Of a DNA stretch of 64,000 bases, positions 32,294-41,109 are shown piece by piece. Source of the DNA: Weeksellaceae bacterium (GTDB lineage Bacteria > Bacteroidota > Bacteroidia > Flavobacteriales > Weeksellaceae); contig JAIBEX010000004.1 in NCBI GenBank assembly GCA_019459455.1, positions 32,233 through 96,232 of the forward strand, in the 5' to 3' direction. The stretch's first letter is position 1; the number at the start of each line of letters is the position of its first letter. Position numbers and translations under genes: made by a program. The notes under the pieces are model-generated. The model worked only from the letters and a program-made list of their open reading frames with translations, searched no databases and was not told where the DNA came from.

Positions 32294-33283
32294 TTGAAGA
32301 AGATTTTTATTTCTGCGTTGGTTCTTGGTGTCTTTACCGTTAAAGCGCAAACCGGTGAGAACGTTTATCCGTTCCTGAACATTCCGGTTTCCGCCAGGCA
32401 GGCTGCCCTTGGCGGTGATGCGGTTTCCGTAAGGGACTACGACGTTAACTTTGCGGCAGTAAATCCTGCTTTGCTGAATGCGGAAATGCACAAAAAAATA
32501 TCGGTAAACGCAGCCACCTACCTTGCCGGATCAAAATATGGCACCATCAATTACGGTCATGCTTTCGAAAAAGGACATCTGGTTACGGCCAATGTCCGTT
32601 ACATGGATTACGGTAGGATGCCCAGAACAGACGAAGCCGGATTTGAAAACGGCGAATTCGGTGCTTTTGATGCTGCGATAGGTGGAGGATATGCTTATCA
32701 GTTTGAAGATGAATGGACGATTGGAGCGCAGGTTAATCTGATTAATGCGAAGATTGACAATTACACGTCCATGGCAGTGGCAGGAAATTTTGGCGTTTCT
32801 TATCATTTTAAGAAAACCAATGAAACCATCGGTCTTGTTGCCAGGAATTTCGGCTATCAGTTTAAATCCTTCAATGGCGAGCGCGAAAACCTTCCCTTCC
32901 GTGTGGATTTAGGTTATACCAAAATACTGAAGAAGTTCCCTGCTGCGGTTACAGTTACTGCACATGACCTTCAGCAGTTCGATATTTCATCGGAATATGA
33001 CAGCAACGGACAGGAGGTAAAGTTGACGAGGAAAGTTCTGGACCATTTCTCTTTGGGCGCAGAAATTTTTCCCGAAAGTGTTTTTAACATAAGACTCGGT
33101 TATAATGTGAAGCGCGGAAATGAACTGGCTGTTGTAGATCAGCGTAGTTTTGCCGGTTTATCTGCCGGTTTCGGAGTCAAATTTAACGCAATCCGCATCG
33201 ATTATTCCCATGTCCGTTATCATAACGCAGGGAATATGAATATGTTGGGGATTTCTTTAGACATGACCGGTAACAGATATTAA
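32294..33283 (+). CDS. porQ: Type IX secretion system protein PorQ
   Basis: This 329-residue outer-membrane barrel-like protein is, in Porphyromonas, part of the PorUVQZ attachment complex that acts on T9SS cargo. The signature NIPVSARQAALGGDAVSV follows the signal peptide, with FNIRLGYNVKRG and a C-terminal barrel strand. I chose the TTG at 32294 as start. It gives the signal peptide (M)KKIFISALVLGVFTVKAQ, whereas an upstream in-frame TTG at 32273 lies inside the promoter. cmk follows 73 bases downstream, a neighbourhood also seen in other Bacteroidota. Confidence 0.9.
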   Translation: MKKIFISALVLGVFTVKAQTGENVYPFLNIPVSARQAALGGDAVSVRDYDVNFAAVNPALLNAEMHKKISVNAATYLAGSKYGTINYGHAFEKGHLVTANVRYMDYGRMPRTDEAGFENGEFGAFDAAIGGGYAYQFEDEWTIGAQVNLINAKIDNYTSMAVAGNFGVSYHFKKTNETIGLVARNFGYQFKSFNGERENLPFRVDLGYTKILKKFPAAVTVTAHDLQQFDISSEYDSNGQEVKLTRKVLDHFSLGAEIFPESVFNIRLGYNVKRGNELAVVDQRSFAGLSAGFGVKFNAIRIDYSHVRYHNAGNMNMLGISLDMTGNRY

Positions 33284-33356
33284 TCAACTTCATTTTACAG
33301 TTCTTTAATTTTCAGCACTCCTTTCATTTTCAAAATATTTTGCAGAAATTTGTAAA

Positions 33357-34031
33357 ATGAGAAAACCTGTAATCGCCATTGACGGATATTCCTCCACCGG
33401 GAAAAGTTCCATCTCCAAGGCCATCGCATCTAAACTTGGCCTCATTCATATGGATACAGGCGCACTGTACAGGGGAATTACTTACTTCGCACTCCGACAC
33501 TGCCTCAACAACCGAAAAGAGATTGACATGCCCTGTCTGCTGAACAATCTGGAAAAAATACAGCTTGAGTTCAGGAATGAGGACAACGATTTGATTCTCT
33601 ATCTGAATGATAAAAATATTTCAGCAGAAATCCGGGAGCCGCAAATCTCGGAATATGTGAGCATCATCGCAAGACAACCAGAGGTCAGGGATTTCCTGCT
33701 CGAAAAGCAACGCAGCGCAGCCGATGAAGGGGGAATAATTATGGATGGCCGGGACATAGGAACTGTAGTTCTTCCGGCCGCTGATTATAAATTTTTTCTC
33801 ACCGCAAGTGTGGACGAACGTACCAAAAGGCGGTACCTTGAACTTAAACAACTTGGCATTCAGACCGACAAACTGGCAGTAAAGCAAAATCTGGTCGTAC
33901 GCGACAAGATTGACAGTGAGCGTGAGACTTCCCCACTAATGAAAGCAGCCGATGCTGTTGTAATAGACAACACCGAGCTCAATAAGGAGGAGACGATAGC
34001 GCTAATACTGTCCTATATAAAGCACTTTTAA
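33357..34031 (+). CDS. cmk: Cytidylate kinase
   Basis: The 224-residue enzyme phosphorylates CMP and dCMP. The P-loop is AIDGYSSTGKSSIS at residues 6-19, then HMDTGALYRGITYFAL. The IIMDGRDIGTVVLP block and RDKIDSERETSPL are diagnostic. The length is typical. It lies downstream of porQ in the same orientation. The sequence just before the ATG (GAAATTTG) resembles the promoter element only imperfectly, so it may be cotranscribed with porQ. Confidence 0.96.
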   Translation: MRKPVIAIDGYSSTGKSSISKAIASKLGLIHMDTGALYRGITYFALRHCLNNRKEIDMPCLLNNLEKIQLEFRNEDNDLILYLNDKNISAEIREPQISEYVSIIARQPEVRDFLLEKQRSAADEGGIIMDGRDIGTVVLPAADYKFFLTASVDERTKRRYLELKQLGIQTDKLAVKQNLVVRDKIDSERETSPLMKAADAVVIDNTELNKEETIALILSYIKHF

Positions 34032-34121
34032 CTTTTTTTTAAGACTGCCACTATCTCCTTTGGTATATTAATTGTTCCATTCAAACTGTTCAATCAATTA
34101 ACAATTTTAAAAATCAATAAG

Positions 34122-34502
34122 ATGTCGAAAAAAGGTAACAATGCGGCTGCTGTTCTAGCAGGATTATTAGCAGGTGCTGCAGCGGGAGTGGTATTAGGTA
34201 TGCTATATGCTCCGGAAGAAGGTAAAGAAACAAGAAAAAAAATTAAAGAGAAAGCAAATGATCTAAAAGATCAGGCGGTTGATCAGTATGGTAAAGTATC
34301 AGAGAAAGCGAAGGAGAAGTATTCTGAAGTTTCCGGGATGGTTAAGGATCAGTATGGAAATATTTCGTCCACTTTCAAAGACACCGTAGGAAATGTAGCT
34401 CATACCGTGAAAGAAGGTTACGATAAGTATAAGGATCAGGCAGTTTCAAAAGCTACAGACGTAGTGAAAGATGTAGAAACTGAACTTGACGGTTTAAAGT
34501 AA
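34122..34502 (+). CDS. YtxH-domain protein
   Basis: The 126-residue protein has an N-terminal glycine/alanine-rich membrane helix (AAAVLAGLLAGAAAGVVLGM, then LYAPEEGKETR), the YtxH signature. A long charged amphipathic helix tail with repeated DQYG / K-K-x-D segments follows. YtxH proteins are small stress-associated membrane proteins of unclear activity. Two more membrane-associated genes follow after a terminator, so the three may form a stress-linked set. Confidence 0.88.
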   Translation: MSKKGNNAAAVLAGLLAGAAAGVVLGMLYAPEEGKETRKKIKEKANDLKDQAVDQYGKVSEKAKEKYSEVSGMVKDQYGNISSTFKDTVGNVAHTVKEGYDKYKDQAVSKATDVVKDVETELDGLK

Positions 34503-34520
34503 AAACAAACCAAACTAAGT

Positions 34521-34549
34521 AAAAAGGGAACAATTATGTTCCCTTTTTT
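34521..34549 (+). terminator. Intrinsic terminator after the YtxH gene
   Basis: AAAAAGGGAAC / GTTCCCTTTTT with AATTAT loop, ending in T6. Confidence 0.9.
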
Positions 34550-34570
34550 ATAACTGAAAAACAATTAACT

Positions 34571-34888
34571 ATGTTAGACCTACTAAAAGATTATGCTCTG
34601 AAGCGTGCAGATCTCCTGAAAATGGAAGCTGCTGAAAAGGGTGTTGTTACAGCAAGTACACTGACCCTCATTATTTTATTAGCAATTTTCGGAATATTCT
34701 TCCTTATTCTTTTCAACATTGGAATTGCTGTTTTGGTGGGTTCATACATAAATAATTACAGTTATGGCTTTCTAATCGTCGCCGCATTTTATCTGCTCGT
34801 GTTGATTATCCTTTTAATTGCCGGCAAATCAATTAAAAATCTGATTGCAAACAAACTGCTACAAACATTTAACAATCCGCAAGAATGA
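34571..34888 (+). CDS. Phage-holin-like (Holin-X family) membrane protein
   Basis: The 105-residue protein has two long hydrophobic segments (LTLIILLAIFGIFFLILFNI and FLIVAAFYLLVLIILLIAG) preceded by an amphipathic helix. This is the layout of the chromosomal phage_holin_3_6 family, which despite the name is mostly found outside phages. No other phage gene is near. The stop overlaps the next start by 4 bases. Confidence 0.75.
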   Translation: MLDLLKDYALKRADLLKMEAAEKGVVTASTLTLIILLAIFGIFFLILFNIGIAVLVGSYINNYSYGFLIVAAFYLLVLIILLIAGKSIKNLIANKLLQTFNNPQE

Positions 34889-35382
34889 GCACGAAATACA
34901 ACACCCTAGAGGAACTGAGAAGAAAAAAGGCCCTTCTTAAAAAAGAAGTTGCTGAAATGGAAGATTTGCTGACTTTTGATAATACGAAAGAAAGTCTTAG
35001 CGCGTTCACACATGGTTTCACAGATCAGTTTCTGAAAGAAGAGGTAGATGAAAATGGTGAGACCAGAATTGCACTGAAAAAGGATGAGATTGTTCGCCAG
35101 ATCTCCACGGAGGTAAAAGAGCAGATCTTTAGCAGAAGTGCGGTGTTGGGGTTTGCGGATACCGCCATAAAAGGTGGCGCTTTGGAAGACGCTCTGAAAT
35201 TGGGTGCTGTAGCGTTGGTGGGGAATTTTGCCAGAAAAAGTATGAGAAGTACCAGCTGGAAAAATAAGCTGATTGGGGCGGCCCTCATTTATCTGGCACC
35301 TTTTTTATTGCGGTTTATCCGCAAAAAACTGGAAGAATATCAAAAGAACAGAAGCGTTACCAGTATGGAACAGCTGATATAA
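34885..35382 (+). CDS. Hypothetical membrane-associated protein
   Basis: The 165-residue protein has a coiled-coil-like N-terminus (LEELRRKKALLKKEVAEMEDLL) and a glycine/alanine-rich hydrophobic hairpin near the end (LGAVALVGNFARKS, then LIGAALIYLAPFLLRFI). No family is recognised. Its ATG overlaps the stop of the holin-like gene (ATGA), so translation is coupled and the two probably act together in the envelope. Confidence 0.65.
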   Translation: MSTKYNTLEELRRKKALLKKEVAEMEDLLTFDNTKESLSAFTHGFTDQFLKEEVDENGETRIALKKDEIVRQISTEVKEQIFSRSAVLGFADTAIKGGALEDALKLGAVALVGNFARKSMRSTSWKNKLIGAALIYLAPFLLRFIRKKLEEYQKNRSVTSMEQLI

Positions 35383-35384
35383 AG

Positions 35385-35410
35385 AAAACCGACTTGAAGT
35401 CGGTTTTTTT
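35385..35410. terminator. Bidirectional intrinsic terminator
   Basis: AAAACCGACT / AGTCGGTTTT stem with T-run, between the convergent hypothetical gene and thioredoxin lipoprotein gene. Confidence 0.9.
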
Positions 35411-35987
35411 ATGCTTTAGGCTTCCACCCGTTTAAAAAATCTAAAACCTTCTCTACGCTGTACCCTTTTCCATCCTCCAGAACTGCGCTGTCCTGTGTAT
35501 GGATTAACTTGCCGTTTTTATCAAGAATAATAAAGACCGGATATCCAAACTTTTCCCCGGGATTGCCATACTGTCCAAATATTTTTTCGTTTTTATTCTC
35601 AGGAGAATAATTTAAATGATAATACAGGTAGTTATCATCTACTGTCTTCTTAAGTTCAGGCGTGGTTTGTATAAAATTATTGAACCTCAAGCACCAGATA
35701 CACCAGTTACCACCGGCCTGCAAAATTATGTTTTTGTTCTCCGCCTGCGCTTTTTTCACAAGCCCGGATATTTTTTCTTCGGCATTTTCCTTAGGGTCGT
35801 AAGGTTTTGGAAGTTTCCCTTTTTCCAGTTCAGATGCCCTTTTCTTCTCGGCCACTACTTTCGCACTGTCCGTTAATACAACCGCAGAACTTTCACCCGA
35901 AACACCAGGAACCACATTTTCAGTCTTCTGTGAGCATCCTGTGGAAAAGAACAATGCGGTCACTGCCGCCGTTAGATAAATCTTCAT
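35409..35987 (-). CDS. Thioredoxin-fold lipoprotein (thioredoxin_7 type)
   Basis: The 192-residue exported protein has a lipobox ending FFSTGC (Cys18). After a charged linker, a thioredoxin fold has the active-site motif GGNWCIWCLRF (CxxC with Ile-Trp inside) and the cis-Pro region FGYPVFIILDKNG. It is likely a periplasmic-facing thiol-disulfide or heat-shock-type reductase. The partner is not in this window. A TACTTTTA near-consensus element lies about 20 bases upstream of the start. Confidence 0.85.
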   Translation of the reverse strand: MKIYLTAAVTALFFSTGCSQKTENVVPGVSGESSAVVLTDSAKVVAEKKRASELEKGKLPKPYDPKENAEEKISGLVKKAQAENKNIILQAGGNWCIWCLRFNNFIQTTPELKKTVDDNYLYYHLNYSPENKNEKIFGQYGNPGEKFGYPVFIILDKNGKLIHTQDSAVLEDGKGYSVEKVLDFLNGWKPKA

Positions 35988-36059
35988 TTTTTATTTATTT
36001 ATTTCTAAAAGTATAACATTATCGCTAAGCAAAAAACTGTCCATTATGTTAATATTCAC

Positions 36060-36067
36060 TAAATTTG
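36060..36067 (+). promoter_or_regulatory. TAnnTTTG promoter element (TAAATTTG) for the LpxL-like gene
   Basis: It is 10 bases upstream of the ATG at 36078. Confidence 0.6.
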
Positions 36068-36077
36068 CAGTCGCTTT

Positions 36078-36950
36078 ATGAATTTAATTTTCCAATTGGT
36101 TTTGCTGGTTTCCCGACTGCCCATGAAGATACTTTACGTATTTTCAGACCTAATTTTTTTTCTCATCTACTACGTCATTGGATACCGGAAAACTGTTGTT
36201 TTGGAAAACCTTAAAAATTCCTTTCCGGAAAAGAGCGCAGAGGAGCTGAAAATTATCCGGAAAAAGTTCTACATAAATTTCTCAGACTATCTTGTGGAAA
36301 CGCTCAAGGCATTCTCCGTCTCAACAAAGGAACTGAAGGTGCGTGTTCAGCACATCAACCGGGATGTATTCCGCAATGCACATGCTGAGGGAAAGAATAT
36401 CATCCTGCTCACCGGTCATGTGTTCAACTGGGAGTGGTTCACAGCCCTTGCAACTATGGTTCCGCAGGAAAGCTGCCGTCCGGTTTACCGTAAAATGCAG
36501 AACAGCTTCTGGGACGGGAAAATAAAAACAATAAGGAATGCTCACGGAAACAATGCACTGGAAGCCGGCGATGTCATCAGGGATGTATTAAAAACCCCCA
36601 ACGACGGAAATACTATCTACATGTTCGTGGCAGACCAGACTCCGAACCACCACCAGGTAGATTTAGGTATTGAATTTTTACATCAGCTGACACCCGTTTT
36701 CCGCGGTTACGATAAACTTGCGACGAGACTGGATATGGCGTTTGTATACTGCGAGATGAAGAAGGTGAAAAGAGGCTACTACCAGGTCAATTATTACAAT
36801 ATCGTGCCTGACGGGGAAAAATTTGTTGCAAATGAAGTCGTCCTCAAATTCCATAAAATGCTTGAAAACACCATCAACAGGAATCCGGACAACTATCTGT
36901 GGTCGCACCGGAAATGGAAATATACTGATAAAATTAAAACAACACTATAA
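36078..36950 (+). CDS. Lysophospholipid acyltransferase, LpxL/HtrB type
   Basis: The 290-residue membrane-anchored acyltransferase probably adds a secondary acyl chain to lipid A. The N-terminal hydrophobic segment (IFQLVLLVSRLP, then DLIFFLIYYVIGY) anchors it. The family motif TGHVFNWEW supplies the catalytic His and Glu, and VADQTPNHHQV is the second conserved block. The length is close to LpxL. The glycosyltransferase gene starts 28 bases downstream, so the two form a small envelope operon. Confidence 0.9.
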   Translation: MNLIFQLVLLVSRLPMKILYVFSDLIFFLIYYVIGYRKTVVLENLKNSFPEKSAEELKIIRKKFYINFSDYLVETLKAFSVSTKELKVRVQHINRDVFRNAHAEGKNIILLTGHVFNWEWFTALATMVPQESCRPVYRKMQNSFWDGKIKTIRNAHGNNALEAGDVIRDVLKTPNDGNTIYMFVADQTPNHHQVDLGIEFLHQLTPVFRGYDKLATRLDMAFVYCEMKKVKRGYYQVNYYNIVPDGEKFVANEVVLKFHKMLENTINRNPDNYLWSHRKWKYTDKIKTTL

Positions 36951-36978
36951 AGCTTCCTAACTGGAGAACCCCCTTACA

Positions 36979-37947
36979 TTGAAAACTACTGCGATTGTCA
37001 TACTGAACTGGAACGGAAAACACTGGCTTGAAAAGTTTCTGCCCACTGTCATTTCTAATTCTCAGCATGCAGATATTTATGTCATTGATAATTCATCTAC
37101 CGATGACTCTGTAGCATTCCTTACTTCCCGGTTTCCACAGGTTACCATTATTAAAAACAGTAAAAATTCCGGTTTTGCGGGTGGTTATAATGAGGGCTTG
37201 AAGCACATCAATGCTGATATTTACTGCCTGCTCAATTCCGATGTTGAAGTGACCGTTAACTGGCTCGCACCCGTCCTGCAGGTCTTTAATGGGGATCAAA
37301 ACATCGCTGCAGTACAGCCGAAGATCCTGGATCACAAACGCAAAAATTACTTTGAGTTTGCCGGCGCGGCAGGAGGGTTAATCGATAATCTTGGTTATCC
37401 CTACTGCAGGGGCCGAGTATTTGAATCTATTGAGGAAGACATGGGCCAATATAATGATGAAACCGAAATTTTATGGGCTTCAGGCTGCTGTCTGTTCATC
37501 CGTTCATCTGATTTTTGGGAACAGAATGGTTTTGATGAAAGATTCTTCGCGCACCAGGAAGAAATAGATTTGTGCTGGCGTTTAAGAAATTCCGGGAAGA
37601 AAATTTTTTATACCGGCCACTCCACGGTTTATCATGTAGGCGGCGGAACCTTAAACAAACAAAGTCCACAGAAAACTTATCTGAACATGCGGAATAATCT
37701 ATCCATGCTCGTTAAGAACCTTCCGTATGCTGACCTGCTGTGGGTTCTTCCGGCACGTTTGGTTCTGGATGCTTTCGCAGGTTTGTATTTCGCTGTTAAG
37801 AACGGACCTGACCACCTTTTGGCGGTACTGAGAGCACACCTCTCTTTTTACGGTCAAATTCCTGGCAGCCTTCAACTTCGCGGTAGGGATCAGATGAAAA
37901 AATATTATCAGGAGCGGTGGCTTATTTTTAAACACTTCCTGAAATAA
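36979..37947 (+). CDS. Family 2 glycosyltransferase
   Basis: The 322-residue GT-A enzyme has the N-terminal TAIVILNWNGKHWLEK, then IDNSSTDDSV, NSGFAGGYNEGL and the metal/sugar-nucleotide motif LLNSDVEV in DxD position. A rhamnosyltransferase-like acceptor region with FFAHQEEIDLCWR follows. The start is a TTG at 36979. No ATG lies before the conserved nucleotide-binding strand, so TTG initiation is well supported. The sugar and acceptor are unknown, but the neighbouring LpxL-like gene suggests an envelope glycan. Confidence 0.87.
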   Translation: MKTTAIVILNWNGKHWLEKFLPTVISNSQHADIYVIDNSSTDDSVAFLTSRFPQVTIIKNSKNSGFAGGYNEGLKHINADIYCLLNSDVEVTVNWLAPVLQVFNGDQNIAAVQPKILDHKRKNYFEFAGAAGGLIDNLGYPYCRGRVFESIEEDMGQYNDETEILWASGCCLFIRSSDFWEQNGFDERFFAHQEEIDLCWRLRNSGKKIFYTGHSTVYHVGGGTLNKQSPQKTYLNMRNNLSMLVKNLPYADLLWVLPARLVLDAFAGLYFAVKNGPDHLLAVLRAHLSFYGQIPGSLQLRGRDQMKKYYQERWLIFKHFLK

Positions 37948-38030
37948 TACTGCTATTCAGCGCTGCCCAAGTCAATATTTCCTTACTTCAACAATAACTT
38001 CCGTGAAAATTCTCTACATTTATATTGTTT

Positions 38031-38888
38031 ATGAATATGGATGTTTATTTTATTCTCGCAGTCATTGCCGTAGTCATACTGGTTATCGGGCTGTTTATCT
38101 ATTTCTTCCAACACAGGTTCTTCTTCCAGCCGGAAAAGCTCCCGCCCGACTTCAAATTTGCATATGAACATTTGAAGGCAGAAGAAAGGACTGTGGAACC
38201 AGAACCTGGCGCAAAAATCAATTATCTGCATTTCCAGGTAGACCACCCCAAAGGCGTGGTGCTTTACCTGAAGGGTAATACGAAGAGCATAAAGGGCTGG
38301 GGAAAATTTGCAATTGACTTCACAAGGCTGGATTATGAGGTGATTATGATGGATTACCGTGGGTTTGGAAAGAGCACCGGTAAAAGGACAGTTGAAGCGA
38401 TGAAAAGAGATTCGCAATTTATCTATGACATCGCGAAAAAAGAATTCACTGAAGAAAAAATTGTTGTCTATGGACGTTCCCTGGGTTCCGGATTTGCAGC
38501 CCGACTGGCCTCTAAGAACAATCCCCGGCTTTTGATCTTAACCTCGCCACTTTATTCGTTGCTTCGCACGATTCACCGTTATCTTCCCTTCATGCCTGCA
38601 AAACCTTTTTTACGTTACAATCTGCCTACGTATCATTATCTGAAGAATGTGCGTTGCCCCATTAAAATCATCCACGGGAGCGATGACAGGCTGATTCCTA
38701 TCAAAACCGTCGTAGATTTGTCTGAAATCAATCCAAAACTCACAAGACTTTATGTAATTCTGGGTGCAGGACATATTAATGTTCATCATTTTGAAGAATA
38801 TCACCGGGTGATGGAAGAAATTTTCGAGGATAGAAAAATAGTTGTAAATACTGAAAAAACAAGCTTAAATGTAAGACACAGATCTTGA
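38031..38888 (+). CDS. Membrane-anchored alpha/beta hydrolase
   Basis: The 285-residue protein has one N-terminal helix (IAVVILVIGLFIYFF) and a serine-hydrolase fold. The nucleophile elbow is YGRSLGSGF, the acid is in HGSDDRLIP and the His in LGAGHINVH. The usual oxyanion HG motif reads LKGNT, with Lys in place of His. The sister gene at 40235 keeps HG. The ATG at 38031 was preferred over a TTG six bases earlier, and ATG 38037 is possible. The substrate is unknown. The two copies flank the CorC-like gene. Confidence 0.8.
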   Translation: MNMDVYFILAVIAVVILVIGLFIYFFQHRFFFQPEKLPPDFKFAYEHLKAEERTVEPEPGAKINYLHFQVDHPKGVVLYLKGNTKSIKGWGKFAIDFTRLDYEVIMMDYRGFGKSTGKRTVEAMKRDSQFIYDIAKKEFTEEKIVVYGRSLGSGFAARLASKNNPRLLILTSPLYSLLRTIHRYLPFMPAKPFLRYNLPTYHYLKNVRCPIKIIHGSDDRLIPIKTVVDLSEINPKLTRLYVILGAGHINVHHFEEYHRVMEEIFEDRKIVVNTEKTSLNVRHRS

Positions 38889-38920
38889 TAAATTATTACT
38901 TTAACTACATACAATTCAAT

Positions 38921-38928
38921 TATATTTG
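38921..38928 (+). promoter_or_regulatory. TAnnTTTG promoter element (TATATTTG) for the CorC-like gene
   Basis: It is 20 bases upstream of the ATG at 38949. Confidence 0.65.
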
Positions 38929-38948
38929 CGCTAACTTTTATTTTTTTA

Positions 38949-40229
38949 ATGGAACTCATCATCATTATATTTCTCGTGTTACTCAATGGCATTTTTTCGA
39001 TGTCTGAAATGTCGCTTGTTTCTTCAAGAAAATTCAAACTCGAAAGCGCCGGTAAAAAAGGCAGCGCCGGGGCAAAAAAAGCACTGGAACTTTCGGAGCA
39101 TCCCACCAGATTCCTCTCTACAGTACAGATCGGCATAACGCTGATTGGGATTTTACTTGGGGTTTATTCCGGGGAGAATCTCACAACTGATTTCCAGAAT
39201 TTCCTTAGCGGTTTTCCGGTACTCGAGCCTTACTCCAAAATGCTGGCAACAGCCGGAATCGTTATTTTCATCACGTACCTTTCCATCCTGTTAGGGGAAC
39301 TTTTACCCAAGCGCATTGCCATGACCTATCCTGAGACTATCATTACACTGGTGGCGAAACCGATGGATGTCCTTTCCAAAATTACCTCACCTTTCGTCTG
39401 GCTGCTCAGTACTTCCAATAATCTGCTTCTTAAACTGTTGGGCATTAAAAGTAATTCCGACAGCATCATCACCGAAGAGGAAATTAAATCCATCGTAAAA
39501 GAAAGCGCCCAGGAAGGCGAAATTGAGTTAATAGAGCACAACATTGTGGAAAGGGTGTTTGAGCTGGGCGACCGAAAAATAAATACACTGCTCACCCACC
39601 GAACCGCGATGTCCTTCTTCAGCATCGATGACTCCCTTGAAGTGATCATGAATAAGATCCGCGAGGATAAACATACCGCCTATCCGGTAACAGAGGGCAA
39701 TAACCTGGATGATATTATCGGAATTGTGCTGATGAAAGACCTTTTTCCGATAGAGGATGCAGATGATTTTGACCTCCGGACGTATCTGAAGCAGCCGGTT
39801 TTTCTCAACGAAAACTATTACGCCTATAAAGTGCTTGAACTCTTCAAGAAGCAGAAAAACCATTACGGTATCGTGATCGACGAATACGGTAACACCGTTG
39901 GTATGGTGACTCTGGACGATGTACTGGATGCGTTGGTAGGCGATACCGCTACGGAGGATAACTTTGATTACCGCATCACCGAGCGCAATGAAAATTCATG
40001 GCTGGCCGACGGTCAGGTTCCCATTGTCGAATTTATGAAGTATTTTGACCTCGACTTTGAATTTGACAACAGGGACAACTATACCACCCTGGTAGGTTTT
40101 TTCCTGAATGAACATCACGGAGTTACTCAGGTGGGCGATAAAATTAAAATTGAAAACCTGGAACTCGAAATCATTGACAAAGACGGACAGCGGGTGGACA
40201 AAATTATGATTACAAGGACCGAGGATTAA
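38949..40229 (+). CDS. CorC/HlyC-family protein (DUF21-CBS-CorC_HlyC)
   Basis: The 426-residue protein has an N-terminal DUF21 membrane domain (IIIIFLVLLNGIFSMSEMSL and two further helices), a CBS pair (for example LLTHRTAMSFFSID, then YGIVIDEYGNTVGMVTLDD) and a C-terminal CorC_HlyC domain (WLADGQVPIVEF to DGQRVDKIMI). Such CNNM/CorC proteins are linked to magnesium or other cation efflux. GldE is a Bacteroidota relative, but the usual gldD neighbour is absent. The following hydrolase starts 5 bases after its stop. Confidence 0.88.
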   Translation: MELIIIIFLVLLNGIFSMSEMSLVSSRKFKLESAGKKGSAGAKKALELSEHPTRFLSTVQIGITLIGILLGVYSGENLTTDFQNFLSGFPVLEPYSKMLATAGIVIFITYLSILLGELLPKRIAMTYPETIITLVAKPMDVLSKITSPFVWLLSTSNNLLLKLLGIKSNSDSIITEEEIKSIVKESAQEGEIELIEHNIVERVFELGDRKINTLLTHRTAMSFFSIDDSLEVIMNKIREDKHTAYPVTEGNNLDDIIGIVLMKDLFPIEDADDFDLRTYLKQPVFLNENYYAYKVLELFKKQKNHYGIVIDEYGNTVGMVTLDDVLDALVGDTATEDNFDYRITERNENSWLADGQVPIVEFMKYFDLDFEFDNRDNYTTLVGFFLNEHHGVTQVGDKIKIENLELEIIDKDGQRVDKIMITRTED

Positions 40230-40234
40230 TAAGC

Positions 40235-41002
40235 ATGGCAAAACTTCTTCAATATTTTCAGGAGAAGGTGGTATTCCTGCCGGTGTCCCTGCCACAGGAG
40301 CATGAATTTAATTTTGAAGTCCATTTCGAAGAATATTTATGGGACACGCCGTTTGAAGGAAAGATCAATGGGCTTCACTTTAAGATTGACCAGCCGAAGG
40401 GCGTCATCCTTTATTTTCATGGCAATGCCGACAACCTGCACCGGTGGGGTAAAATTGCAAGCGAATTCACGCGTTTTGAGTACGATGTACTCGTAATGGA
40501 TTACCGGGGCTACGGAAAGAGTTCCGGTGCGAGAAACGAAGACTTTCTATATTCGGATGCACAGTTTTTCTATGATTTCGCCAGGGAGCATTACGGGGAA
40601 GAAAACACGGTGGTATATGGCAGAAGCCTGGGAGGAGCATTTGCAGTTAGAATGGCTGCTGAAAACCATCCGAAGTCCGTCATTCTGGAAGCGGCCTTCT
40701 ATAACCTACAGGATATTGTGAATCGCTGGCTGCCGGGAAAAGTTACCGACAGGGTTTCGCCCAGCATGACCTACCACTTTCTTTCCAACGAAAACATTAT
40801 AAAGGTTAATGTCCCACTCTATCATTTTCACGGGACAAAGGATAAGGTTGTCCCGCTCACCTCAGGAAAGAAACTTTTTGAGGTTTTTGAAACTGCGCAT
40901 CCGGAGCTGCCAAAAAAATTCATTGAAATCAAAGGCGGGAGCCATGATGATCTGGCGAAGTTTGAAGAATTTTCGGAGGTCATGAAGAAAATCCTTGAAT
41001 AA
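40235..41002 (+). CDS. Alpha/beta hydrolase, paralogue of the 38.0-kb hydrolase
   Basis: This 255-residue serine hydrolase lacks a membrane helix. It has the oxyanion motif YFHGNADNLHRWG, nucleophile elbow YGRSLGGAF, acid in HGTKDKVVP and His in KGGSHDDLAKF. Residue-by-residue resemblance to the 38.0-kb protein (PKGV-LY--GN, MDYRG-GKS-G, VVYGRSLG) shows a duplication on either side of the CorC-like gene. It is translated just after the CorC-like gene (5-base gap). Confidence 0.83.
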   Translation: MAKLLQYFQEKVVFLPVSLPQEHEFNFEVHFEEYLWDTPFEGKINGLHFKIDQPKGVILYFHGNADNLHRWGKIASEFTRFEYDVLVMDYRGYGKSSGARNEDFLYSDAQFFYDFAREHYGEENTVVYGRSLGGAFAVRMAAENHPKSVILEAAFYNLQDIVNRWLPGKVTDRVSPSMTYHFLSNENIIKVNVPLYHFHGTKDKVVPLTSGKKLFEVFETAHPELPKKFIEIKGGSHDDLAKFEEFSEVMKKILE

Positions 41003-41109
41003 TTCTGAATGGGAAATATGAATAATGAAGGACATTTTATTTCTATGAAAAAAATTAAACCTGTTCCAACCAAATCCAGCCACTAAAATAAAACACGCTA
41101 CCCTGCCCC

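Noticed and set aside
33340..33356. Promoter for cmk (GAAATTTG)
   Set aside because: The first base of the consensus is wrong and the element nearly touches the ATG. Cotranscription with porQ is as likely.
34571..34888. Prophage remnant suggested by the holin-like protein
   Set aside because: The family is common on chromosomes outside phages, and no endolysin, capsid or integrase gene is nearby.
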